Shown: positions 51,669-59,763 of the stretch, piece by piece
Position numbering within the stretch: position 1 is the first letter of the stretch
Layout of the letters: each line of letters begins with the position of its first letter
DNA from: UBA1847 sp965658465
GTDB lineage: Bacteria > Pseudomonadota > Gammaproteobacteria > Steroidobacterales > Woeseiaceae
DNA length: 64,000 nucleotides
Direction of reading: 5' to 3'
Assembly: GCA_965658465.1 (NCBI GenBank)
Contig: CBFHSG010000001.1
Span: 62,001 to 126,000 of the forward strand
Made by a program: the position numbers and the translations under genes
Notes under the pieces: model-generated
Seen by the model: the letters and a program-made list of their open reading frames with translations, nothing else
What the model was told of the DNA's origin: nothing
Databases searched by the model: none

Positions 51669-52985
51669 TTGGACATAGAAGTACTGAAAGCACGGGCACT
51701 CGAATACTGGGACATCGCCATTGGCTACATGAGCCACCCGGCGCTCCTGTTTCAGCTGGGCCTTATCGTGCTTTTGTTCGTGCCGGCCTGGTTCCTCTCC
51801 AACCGCGTTGAGCCGCTGCTGGAAAAACAGGCCCGCAAGATCAAGGGCATGCCGGGCACCTTGCGCATTATCGTTGCGTTCCTGCGGCGTATGGAATGGT
51901 TGTTTTTCGTCGGCTTCCTCGGTATTGCGTACATCCTTACCTCGGCCCTGCAGTGGCCCGAGAACAACCACCTGATCTACAGCGCCATGCTGCTCGCCGC
52001 GGCGTGGCTGTCGATCTCGGTCGTGTCTCACGCCATCCGCAAGCAGCTGATCAGGCGCACCTTTGCGTTCATCGTCTGGGTTCTCGTTGCCGCGTCGGTT
52101 CTGGGAATTACCGATGACGTTGCTGCCACGCTGAACAGCATCAGTCTCGGGTTCAGGATGGGCGACCAACCCTTCACGGTACTGAGCCTGCTCAAAGCCG
52201 TCGTCTTCATCGGTGTACTGCTCTGGCTGGCGCTGACAGCCGGCAACTTCCTCGACAAACGCATCCAGCAGGTCGACGAATTGACCCCGTCGCTGCGCGT
52301 CCTGCTCGGCAAGATCCTGCGCATCGCGCTGGTCGTTTTTGCGGTCATGATCGCAATGCAGAGCCTGAGTCTCGACCTGACGGCGCTTACGGTGCTATCG
52401 GGTGCCGTCGGTGTCGGTATCGGTTTCGGCCTGCAGAAGGTCGTGTCCAACTTCATTTCGGGCATGATCATCCTGCTGGACCAGTCGATCAAACCGGGCG
52501 ACACGATAACGGTCGGTGAGACCTTCGGCTGGATCCGCGAGCTGCGTGCGCGATTCGTCTCCGTCGTGACGCGCGACGGCCGCGAATATCTCATCCCGAA
52601 CGAGGATTTCATCACGACCCAGGTGATCAACTGGTCGTTCTCGGACAGGTACGTGCGTCTCGACGTGCCGTTCGGGGTCGCCTACGACTCCGATCCGCAC
52701 GAGGTGGTCGATATCGCTATAGCGGCGGCGGCGTCCGTTGATCGCGTCGTTGCCAACTATCGCCCGCCAGTCTGCTGGATGACCGAGTTCGGCGACTCCT
52801 CGATCAACTTCCTGCTGCGCTTCTGGATCGAGGATCCGCAACAGGGCCTCACGAACATTCGCGGCAAGGTGATGATGGCGCTCTGGGATGCATTCAAGGA
52901 AAACGGCATTTCGATACCGTTCCCGCACCGCGAAGTCATCATGAAAACACCGGTTACGGTGCAGTCAACGGAACCAAAATCCTAG
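51669..52985 (+). CDS. Mechanosensitive ion channel, MscS family
   Basis: 438 residues with TTG start. Four or five N-terminal helices, then the pore helix GAVGVGIGFGLQKVVSNFISGMIILLDQSIKPGDTI and the MscS beta domain (IRELRARFVSVVTRDGREYLIPNE) plus alpha/beta C-terminus. It is larger than E. coli MscS (286) because of extra N-terminal helices. It releases solutes on hypo-osmotic shock. It follows the cbb3 operon by 23 bases and shares a CTAG stop with the convergent USP-like gene. Confidence 0.9.
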   Translation: MDIEVLKARALEYWDIAIGYMSHPALLFQLGLIVLLFVPAWFLSNRVEPLLEKQARKIKGMPGTLRIIVAFLRRMEWLFFVGFLGIAYILTSALQWPENNHLIYSAMLLAAAWLSISVVSHAIRKQLIRRTFAFIVWVLVAASVLGITDDVAATLNSISLGFRMGDQPFTVLSLLKAVVFIGVLLWLALTAGNFLDKRIQQVDELTPSLRVLLGKILRIALVVFAVMIAMQSLSLDLTALTVLSGAVGVGIGFGLQKVVSNFISGMIILLDQSIKPGDTITVGETFGWIRELRARFVSVVTRDGREYLIPNEDFITTQVINWSFSDRYVRLDVPFGVAYDSDPHEVVDIAIAAAASVDRVVANYRPPVCWMTEFGDSSINFLLRFWIEDPQQGLTNIRGKVMMALWDAFKENGISIPFPHREVIMKTPVTVQSTEPKS

Positions 52986-53476
52986 GGCAGCGCGTACGCG
53001 GGACGCTCCTCTTCCTCCTCGGCTTCCACCAGCTCTATCCTGCAGTTCATCTCGGAGAGCATCGCAAAAATCGGCCGCGTGCTGATGAACGACGGCGCAA
53101 CCAGAATGTTCTCACGGCTGCCGATGAGATCGCGCAGGCGCTCGGCGTCTGATTCACCCAGGATCTCGAAGGCCGCCGTCAGGTTGGACTCGGCGGCCAG
53201 ATTCTGAACGAGTTCCTGCACTCGCGCGGCGCGCTCCCTGCCGACCTGTTCGGCGCGTTGCCGCGTGAAGTCGACGGCAACACCGCCGGATCGAAGGATC
53301 TCGCGCGTAAACGGCAGGCTCGCGACGCGGTACCAGCGATCGTCCTGGACATAGAGCGCGGTAAGCTCCGCCGGCGTGTCCCGCAGCAGCCGCAGCGCCG
53401 TTTCCCAGAGCCGTGCGACCGGCGTGGTCTCGGTCATCGCTATTACGATACGAAGCTTTATATCAGCCTTCGGCAT
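52982..53476 (-). CDS. Small UspA-like protein
   Basis: 164 residues from ATG 53476 (53437 is an alternative). It starts like a UspA fold (IKLRIVIAMTETTPVARLWETALRLL) and continues alpha/beta to residue ~140, but the ATP-binding G-2x-G-9x-G(S/T) loop is absent; instead it reads ENILVAPSFISTRPIFAML. C-terminal tail is acidic (VEAEEEEERPA). Its start overlaps the end of the Lon-related gene by 14 bases, so the two are coupled. Function unknown. Confidence 0.7.
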   Translation of the reverse strand: MPKADIKLRIVIAMTETTPVARLWETALRLLRDTPAELTALYVQDDRWYRVASLPFTREILRSGGVAVDFTRQRAEQVGRERAARVQELVQNLAAESNLTAAFEILGESDAERLRDLIGSRENILVAPSFISTRPIFAMLSEMNCRIELVEAEEEEERPAYALP

Positions 53477-55874
53477 CCTGCATCGCCTCCTTCGCAAAGC
53501 TCTTGCGGGCGGTCGCATACTGGACGAGCTGGCTCTCAACGAGGGCGTTCACCGAACCCTCGGGGAAGGAACCGTCCTCGCCCCGCTCACCGGCGCGCTC
53601 CCCGGTCAGAAGGGCGATGGCCTCATCGATATGGCGAACCGCGAACACGCGGAACTGATCCCGCCTGACCGCATCGACGACATCCTCGCGCAGCATGAGG
53701 TGTTTCACGTTGTCCTGGGGGATGATCACGCCATGCGATCCGTCGAGACCTCGCTCGCGGCAGACGTCGAAGAAGCCCTCGATCTTTTCGTTGACACCGC
53801 CGACCGCCTGGACACGGCCCAGCTGATTCACGGACCCGGTAACCGCAATGTTCTGCCTGATCGGCAGGCGGGACAGGGAGGACAGCAACGCGGACAACTC
53901 GGCAACCGACGCGCTGTCGCCTTCCACACCGCCGTACGACTGTTCGAACACGACGCTGCCGCGCAGCGACAACGGCAAGTCCGGCGCATATCGTGCCGAG
54001 AGCGCCGATGAGAGAATCATCATGCCTTTCGAGTGAATGGCGCCGCCGAGCTCGACTTCGCGCTCGATATCCACGACATCGCCCGTGCCAACGCGAGTGG
54101 TGGCGGTGATGCGGACGGGGTGACCGTAGCGATACTCACCCAGGTCGGTGACGGAAAGCCCGTTGACCTGGCCCACGCACTCGCCGCTCGTGTCGATTAG
54201 CAAGGTATCGCGCTTGATCGCATCGATGATCCTTGATTGCAGGCGGCCGAATCGGCGGCGGCGCTCGCTCACCGCCTTTTCGACGTCCTCTGCGTCAATT
54301 TCGCTGCCGCCTCGCTGCCGCGCCCAGTAGTCTGCCTGCTCGATGAGATCGTCGAGGGAACTCATGTGCATCGACAAACGCTCGCTGTCTTCCGCCTGGC
54401 GGGCCCGCTCCTCGATGACACGCTGGATGGCTGCCGTTTTGAGGGGCAGCAACTCCAGTTCTTTCGCCTGCCGTACGACCAGCCTTGCGTATTGCTCGAC
54501 GTTGTCGTCGCTGCGCTCCAGATCGTCATCCAGATCCGCGGCGACCTTGAAGAGACTGCCGAACTCGATGTCGTAATGGCAAAGCAGGTAATACAGCCAG
54601 CGTTCGCCAATGAGAATGATCCTCGCATCAATCGGAATCGGCTCCGGCTTCAACGTGGTGGTGCTGACAAAGCCAAGCGACTCGCCCGGCGATTCGATGC
54701 GTACCTTCCTGGCAAACAGGGCCTGTTTGAGCGCCTCCCAGACGAACGGTCGGCTCAGTACCCGGCGTGTATCGAGAATAAGGTAGCCGCCGTTCGCCTG
54801 CAGCAGCGCGCCACCGCGTACCAGCCGAAAATCTGTTACCAGCGCGCCCATCTCCGCCCGGTGCTCTATGCGCCCGATGATGTTGGGATAACTGGGATTG
54901 GACTCGTAGACGACCGGCGCCTTGTCCGCTTCTGCATTATCGACGACGAGGTTCACTTCGTACTGGCTGTAGAGCTGCTCCGAATCCCGGCCAAGGAACG
55001 GCAACGCCTGGGGCTCGGTCTGCTGGAAGTCCTCCGCATTGCGGATGATGTTCGCCTGGACGTCGTCGAGGTACGCGGCGACCTCTGGCATCGACCTGTA
55101 TTTCTCCTTCAGGTCGGCAAGCTGCACGCTGACCGCGTGTTCAGTCACTTCCTCGTTGAGCGCTTTCACGCGCTCGCGGTGCGCCTTGCGGAGTTTCGGC
55201 ATCATCTCGACGCGTTCCTGCAGTTCGTCGCTCAATCGTTCGATCGCTGCTTCGATCGCCTTGCGCTTTTCCTCCGGCAGCTCTTTGAATTCCTTGTCGC
55301 CGATCACCTTGCCGTCGATGATGGGCGCCAGCACATAGCCGGTGGGCGTCTGCAGGACGCCGATATCTTCTTCGGCCGCCCGTTCGTTCAGCGATTGCCA
55401 CTGCGCCTCGACCTGGCTCTTGGTGTCTTCCTCGATCGCCCGCAACTGGTTACGGTAATCGTCGCCCTCGAACGCTGCCGGGATCGCAAGCTGCATTTCG
55501 CCGATCAGGTTGCGCATGTCCTCGCGGAATTCGCGACCTTGTCCGGCGGGGAAACGCAGCGCCTGCGGCCGCTCGGGATTCGAGAAATTGTTGACGTAAA
55601 CCCAGTCCGGCGGAACGCCCCGCACTTTCGCCTGCTCTTCGACGAGGCTTTCGACCAGGTCGTGACGGTTGCTGCCTATCGGGCCCAGGACATAAATGTT
55701 GTAGCCGTCCTGGCGCATGTCGATGCCGAAGCGAATCGCATCGGTGGCACGCCGCTGGCCGATATAGGGCGCCGCCGCCTCTGCGCCGCCGCTATGAAAG
55801 TCGCTTCGTAGCGAACAAAGCCGGCGCAATTCCTCCGGCTGAACCTGGTATTGCCGATTTGCATCTGCTGCCAT
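53463..55874 (-). CDS. Lon-related ATP-dependent protease (LonC/AsrA-type)
   Basis: 803 residues. The N-terminal P-loop is degenerate (LGPIGSNRHDLV, without GKT/S). The middle holds a long coiled insertion (200-290), then an AAA+ module with GALLQANGGYLILDTRRVL and DARIILIGE. The C-terminal Lon protease domain has the Ser-Lys dyad in EGDSASVAEL and GGVNEKIEGFF. This family (E. coli YcbZ/LonH, P. aeruginosa AsrA) is linked to heat-shock control. It is followed by the USP-like gene and preceded by the hsp20 gene on the same strand. Confidence 0.9.
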   Translation of the reverse strand: MAADANRQYQVQPEELRRLCSLRSDFHSGGAEAAAPYIGQRRATDAIRFGIDMRQDGYNIYVLGPIGSNRHDLVESLVEEQAKVRGVPPDWVYVNNFSNPERPQALRFPAGQGREFREDMRNLIGEMQLAIPAAFEGDDYRNQLRAIEEDTKSQVEAQWQSLNERAAEEDIGVLQTPTGYVLAPIIDGKVIGDKEFKELPEEKRKAIEAAIERLSDELQERVEMMPKLRKAHRERVKALNEEVTEHAVSVQLADLKEKYRSMPEVAAYLDDVQANIIRNAEDFQQTEPQALPFLGRDSEQLYSQYEVNLVVDNAEADKAPVVYESNPSYPNIIGRIEHRAEMGALVTDFRLVRGGALLQANGGYLILDTRRVLSRPFVWEALKQALFARKVRIESPGESLGFVSTTTLKPEPIPIDARIILIGERWLYYLLCHYDIEFGSLFKVAADLDDDLERSDDNVEQYARLVVRQAKELELLPLKTAAIQRVIEERARQAEDSERLSMHMSSLDDLIEQADYWARQRGGSEIDAEDVEKAVSERRRRFGRLQSRIIDAIKRDTLLIDTSGECVGQVNGLSVTDLGEYRYGHPVRITATTRVGTGDVVDIEREVELGGAIHSKGMMILSSALSARYAPDLPLSLRGSVVFEQSYGGVEGDSASVAELSALLSSLSRLPIRQNIAVTGSVNQLGRVQAVGGVNEKIEGFFDVCRERGLDGSHGVIIPQDNVKHLMLREDVVDAVRRDQFRVFAVRHIDEAIALLTGERAGERGEDGSFPEGSVNALVESQLVQYATARKSFAKEAMQDAEG

Positions 55875-55970
55875 GGTAATCCCCGAAACAGGGCCCGGGC
55901 CGTCAGGTCAATGGGAGCACATCGATTGGCCGAAGCGCTATTAGGGACTATCCCGATGGTTCGGGATCGA

Positions 55971-56037
55971 TCGCGGGCCGGGGCCCGCTCCTACAGAATC
56001 CCGTCGCAGGCCCGTAGGAGCGGGCCCCGGCCCGCGA
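55971..56037. repeat. REP pair in inverted orientation
   Basis: Inverted copy TCGCGGGCC...GCTCCTAC at 55971-55994 and forward copy GTAGGAGCGGGCCC...CGCGA at 56014-56037, separated by 19 bases. Same family as the clusters at 39217 and 57441 but with the inner GGGCCCCGGCCC variant. It lies between hsp20 and the Lon-related gene. Confidence 0.85.
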
Positions 56038-56044
56038 ACAAACC

Positions 56045-56070
56045 AAAAAGGGGCGGCTTGCGCCGCCCCC
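56045..56070 (-). terminator. Intrinsic terminator after hsp20
   Basis: Minus strand: GGGGCGGC-GCAA-GCCGCCCC followed by TTTTT. It begins 24 bases beyond the hsp20 stop. Confidence 0.85.
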
Positions 56071-56093
56071 AGGTTACTGACATTCCCCGTGCG

Positions 56094-56597
56094 TCAGGCG
56101 ACCTTGACCTTGTAAGGCGTGGTTGCCTCGACTTTCGGCAGGACGATCTCGAGGACGCCGTCCTTCATTTCGGCCTCGGCCTTGTCGCCAAGTACCTCGA
56201 ACGGCAGGAGTACCGACCTGTACAGACGACCGTAGGCCATCTCGTGATGGACGAACTCCTCTTTCTTTTCCTCTTTCTCGTAGTCCCGCTTCGCCTCGAT
56301 GATCAGGCGATCGCCCGAGATTGTGATCTCGAGGTCTTCTTTCTTGATACCGGGGACGTCGGCGCGTACGACGAGCTTGTCATCCTTGTCGATCATGTCG
56401 ACTTTCGGGAAGACGTCGAACTTCTCGTCGAAATCAGTCATGAATGGCCTTCTCCAGGCATACGGCTCAAAGAATCCTTCCATCCAGCGGCGTGGAAAAG
56501 CGCTCTCGAACAACTCCTCCATGCTGTGGGTGAACGGCCTCATTGCCCTGCCGGGTTCGTGCTCTTTCTTCGGCAGAATGTTGCGAACTTTGGGCAT
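56094..56597 (-). CDS. Small heat-shock protein, Hsp20/alpha-crystallin family
   Basis: 167 residues. Alpha-crystallin domain ~65-160 with VFPKVDMIDKDDKLVVRADVPGIKKEDLEITI and YGRLYRSVLLPFEV; N-terminus includes the FFEPYAWRRP hydrophobic arm. The C-terminal I-x-I tail motif is not seen. It holds unfolded proteins. A perfect ribosome-binding site AGGAGGTG (minus strand, 56604-56611) lies 6 bases before ATG 56597; a GTG at 56606 is inside this site and cannot be the start. Pairing with the Lon-like gene downstream is a heat-stress grouping. Confidence 0.93.
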   Translation of the reverse strand: MPKVRNILPKKEHEPGRAMRPFTHSMEELFESAFPRRWMEGFFEPYAWRRPFMTDFDEKFDVFPKVDMIDKDDKLVVRADVPGIKKEDLEITISGDRLIIEAKRDYEKEEKKEEFVHHEMAYGRLYRSVLLPFEVLGDKAEAEMKDGVLEIVLPKVEATTPYKVKVA

Positions 56598-56761
56598 TAC
56601 GTTCACCTCCTCGAACTTCTTTCGCCGGAAACGGTTCCCGGCAGAGTTTATATAGACCTCTTCAGCCCGGGTTCCAATTCGTACTTCTCCGAATTGCGCC
56701 CCACGGATTTACGGTTCACATTGACTTTGAATGTCCGAGGCACCTGAAAAGGCGGTGCAAC

Positions 56762-57427
56762 ATGAGAACTTCCCTACTTCTGGTCCTGGCCCTTGCAGGC
56801 ACAGCCTTCACAGCCGAAGCCGACACGCTGGCACGCTTCGAAGGCGACAGCAATGAGCGCACGCTGGCGTTCGAGCCCGACACTCCGTGGATGCTCTACT
56901 GGTACACCCAGAGCGACAACGCGCTGCCCAAGACCTTCGAATTGCGCCTTTACGAGGCCGATTCCGGCAAGTACCTCGGCACGATCATTCAGCAGAGGAT
57001 CATCGCCAACGGCGAGAAACTGTTCGAGGACCCCGGGCGCTACCAGGTCGACGTCGTGGCCGGAAACCTCGACTGGACGCTTGTCGTTTCCGAGGTCTCC
57101 GCGGAGAAAGCCGCGCAGCTGATCCGTGAGAGCAAGGGGCAGCCGACGATTGACGACACCGCCGAGCGTTACGCCAGGCAGATTGCGGAAAGCAGCTTCG
57201 AATCGTGGCGGCCAGTCGATGAGCAGACACTGCTGCTGTTCGCCGCTGACGAAACGCAAGGGTTCCGGGTGAGCTTCGAGATTCCGTGCAGGGGACTGAA
57301 GGACGCAAGCGCGCTGACCTTCATGAGCTCAGGCATGGGCCCCGACGGGGAACTGTACGATTCGATCATGCTGGACGACGGCACGCACTGCGCGTTCGCC
57401 AAGGTCGTACCGACAATATTCGACTGA
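56762..57427 (+). CDS. Secreted protein of unknown function
   Basis: 221 residues from ATG 56762. Signal peptide (MRTSLLLVLALAGTAFTAEA) then ~200 mature residues in two parts: a beta-rich segment 21-110 (TPWMLYWYTQ, GKYLGTIIQQRI, GRYQVDVVAGNLDWTLVV) that looks like an all-beta sandwich, and a second part with two cysteines (EIPCRGLKDA, GTHCAFAKV) likely disulfide-bonded. No family recognised. The frame opens earlier, but only this ATG gives a signal peptide. Confidence 0.75.
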   Translation: MRTSLLLVLALAGTAFTAEADTLARFEGDSNERTLAFEPDTPWMLYWYTQSDNALPKTFELRLYEADSGKYLGTIIQQRIIANGEKLFEDPGRYQVDVVAGNLDWTLVVSEVSAEKAAQLIRESKGQPTIDDTAERYARQIAESSFESWRPVDEQTLLLFAADETQGFRVSFEIPCRGLKDASALTFMSSGMGPDGELYDSIMLDDGTHCAFAKVVPTIFD

Positions 57428-57440
57428 GCCGATTCGCACT

Positions 57441-57634
57441 GTAGGAGCGCGCCCCGGCGCGCGATCGGTCGCTGTAGGAGCGGGCCCCGGCCCGCGATCG
57501 GTCGCGGTTCAAGAACCGCTCCTACAGTTGGCTATCTATCCTGTAGGAGCGCGCCCCGGCGCGCGATCGGTCGCGGTTCAAGAACCGCTCCTACAGTTGC
57601 CGTCTATCCTGTAGGAGCGGGCCCCGGCCCGCGA
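57441..57634. repeat. REP/REPIN cluster, six copies
   Basis: Forward copies at 57441-57464, 57474-57497, 57543-57566, 57611-57634; inverted copies at 57502-57525 and 57571-57594. Each is a 24-base hairpin GTAGGAGCG...CGCGA. Two forward/inverted pairs with 4-base gaps form REPINs, and the ~58-base unit 57472-57529 is repeated at 57541-57598, so the array grew by tandem duplication. It fills the gap between two convergent genes. Confidence 0.9.
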
Positions 57635-57640
57635 ACCCGG

Positions 57641-59644
57641 TCAGTTCGAGGCTTTGGCTTGAGCCCGCAGGCTCATCTGCCCGCAATCGTTCTCAAGGAA
57701 GTCCATCATCGCCGTATACAGCTCTATCTGGTGATTGTAGAACAGCGTATTCGAGAAGTGATCCGCGCCTTTCAGCTCCAGGTACTTGTAGTTCTTGTTG
57801 TACTTGTCCAGGAGCTTGCGGTACTTCTTCGCATGATCCGGCGGCACTCGCTGGTCGACGTCGCCGTGAATCAGCAGCATGGGCACGTTGACTTTCTCGG
57901 CCTCTTCGAGCGGATTTATGGCGCCATCCCAGGTCTTGATTTGCTCGATCGCCGGGTATCCTTCGATCTCGAAGCGGTAGTAGTTCACCTGCATGATCGG
58001 GTCCGATACGGCGGCGCCAGCGATGACACACTGGTAAATCTGCGGCGTGCGTGACGCAGCGACCAGCGCGGCATAACCGCCATAGGACCAGCCGAACATT
58101 GCCATGCGTTCGGGGTCGGCAAGCCCCTCTTCGACGAGGAACAAAGCCCCGTCGTCCTTATCGTCCTGCATCGCGTAGCCGGCCTCGCTGCCCTCTAGGA
58201 ACGCGATCTTGTAGAAATCTTCACCATAGCCCAGCGAACCACGATACTGCGGCTGCAGCACGAGGTAGCCGTTATTGGCCAGCATCTGCGCCCATTCGTC
58301 GTAGACGACCGTCTCCTGAACGTAAGGCCCGCCGTGCGGAAGCACGATCAGCGGGAACGGTGGCTCGCCATTCGGCACGGTGAGAAAAGCCGGGATCTTC
58401 AGGCCGTCACGCGACTTGTAAGTGATATAGCGCAGGTCAGCGAGCTTCTCGCTCTCCAGCAGCGGTTGGCGGCTGCCGGCTGCGTCGATCTTGCCGTCCT
58501 TGAGAAGATAATAGGTGCCCGGGTCACGTGGGCCCGTGTTCAGCACCGTCATCGTGTTGCCATCGCGGGAGCGACTCGGAATGCTGATGATGTGAGAGTT
58601 CGGAATGACGCTCTCGAGCTGCGCGTAGATCGCGCCCTCGATCTCGTCGAAATACTCGACGTGTAGCTTGTCCTTGAAATAGCTGACGCCGGTTACACGG
58701 TCCGGATGGGTCCATGTATTACTGTGGTAACGAATATCGTAAACGTCAACGTCCGAGCGCCTGTAGACCAGTTCGTCGAATTCGCCCGTGTTGACGTTGT
58801 ACGACCAGAGACCAAGCTTGTCGTTGCCGTTGTCTGCACGGACAAGCACGTGGTCGGGCTTGGCGTCGTCGAGCTCGAGAACTTCGAAAGTCTCGAACTT
58901 GTTGAAATCCTGGCGACGGAACTCGGTCCATCCGGTCTTCTCGCCGGGACGCCGCCAGTACCAGACAAGTTCGTCGTCCGCGTCGTCATAACCGCGCGCA
59001 AGCCACGGATTGCCGTTGCCGTCGAACTCGACCTGGCCGAGTGAGATCTTGCCGCGAATCAGCAGTTCCTTCGTGCCTCTCTCGAGGTCGAACTTCCAGT
59101 AAGCGCGCGGCCGGAATGCCTCCGACAACCTCTGCCCGGGCCCGTCGGCCTCGCCTTCCTGGAATGAAATGATGATCTTATCCGGGTCGTGTGGAAGGAT
59201 GTTTTCGATCAGCGGATCGGTCTCCTCGAATTGCTCCAGGTCTTTCGACTCGACGTCAGCGATCGCAAGCCGGGTCTCGTAAACGCCCTGGTTGAAGCCC
59301 TCGATCCGATTGCGCACTTTCTGCCGCAGGTAGAAGATGATGTCGTTGTCGCTCGCCCAGAAGAAATTCGTGATCTCCATGGGGTCCGCATTGAGCGTGA
59401 ATACCGGCTCGCGCTTGTCGATCTCGGCCGCCTTGTAAACCTCGATGACCGGGTTGGCGTCTTTCGCCGGTATCTTCATGATGCCGAGATACTTGCCATC
59501 CGGCGATACCTGCGCCGCGTTGATGACCGGGCGCAATGCCCAGTGTTCGAGCGGGTACGGCTCGAACTCGGTCGTGGCGGCCGTCGCGATCGACGGCAGC
59601 GCAACGAAGGCGCAAATCGTGGCGAGGACAAAACGCTGTCTCAT
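57641..59644 (-). CDS. S9-family serine peptidase, exported
   Basis: 667 residues from ATG 59644, with signal peptide MRQRFVLATICAFVALPSIATA. Residues ~25-390 form the beta-propeller; the alpha/beta hydrolase peptidase domain (~410-660) carries nucleophile Ser in FGWSYGGYAAL, Asp in LLIHGDVDQRVPP and His in KGADHFSN. Acylaminoacyl/dipeptidyl peptidase type. It is downstream of the TonB-dependent receptor gene on the same strand but separated by a strong terminator, so it may have its own promoter. Probably degrades imported peptides in the periplasm. Confidence 0.93.
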   Translation of the reverse strand: MRQRFVLATICAFVALPSIATAATTEFEPYPLEHWALRPVINAAQVSPDGKYLGIMKIPAKDANPVIEVYKAAEIDKREPVFTLNADPMEITNFFWASDNDIIFYLRQKVRNRIEGFNQGVYETRLAIADVESKDLEQFEETDPLIENILPHDPDKIIISFQEGEADGPGQRLSEAFRPRAYWKFDLERGTKELLIRGKISLGQVEFDGNGNPWLARGYDDADDELVWYWRRPGEKTGWTEFRRQDFNKFETFEVLELDDAKPDHVLVRADNGNDKLGLWSYNVNTGEFDELVYRRSDVDVYDIRYHSNTWTHPDRVTGVSYFKDKLHVEYFDEIEGAIYAQLESVIPNSHIISIPSRSRDGNTMTVLNTGPRDPGTYYLLKDGKIDAAGSRQPLLESEKLADLRYITYKSRDGLKIPAFLTVPNGEPPFPLIVLPHGGPYVQETVVYDEWAQMLANNGYLVLQPQYRGSLGYGEDFYKIAFLEGSEAGYAMQDDKDDGALFLVEEGLADPERMAMFGWSYGGYAALVAASRTPQIYQCVIAGAAVSDPIMQVNYYRFEIEGYPAIEQIKTWDGAINPLEEAEKVNVPMLLIHGDVDQRVPPDHAKKYRKLLDKYNKNYKYLELKGADHFSNTLFYNHQIELYTAMMDFLENDCGQMSLRAQAKASN

Positions 59645-59695
59645 AATCTCACTGCCTCTGGAAGACGGCGCCCGGCAGTCCGGGCGATTGAACAT

Positions 59696-59727
59696 AAAAA
59701 AAGCCCACGGGACATGGTCCCGTGGGC
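59696..59727 (-). terminator. Intrinsic terminator after the TonB-dependent receptor
   Basis: Minus strand: GCCCACGGGAC, loop CAT, GTCCCGTGGGC followed by seven T. The 11-base perfect stem lies 37 bases beyond the receptor stop and just before the S9 peptidase start. Confidence 0.9.
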
Positions 59728-59763
59728 CCTATTTTACTCAAATGTGAGCGGGATGGGACCCTG

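Noticed and set aside
54237..55811. 524-residue + strand frame opposite the Lon-related gene
   Set aside because: Shadow of a gene with an intact Ser-Lys protease dyad.
56598..56606. GTG start for hsp20
   Set aside because: It lies inside the AGGAGGTG ribosome-binding site that serves ATG 56597.
57441..57634. CRISPR array
   Set aside because: Repeats are palindromic, in both orientations, irregularly spaced and without unique equal-length spacers; they are REP elements and no cas gene is present.
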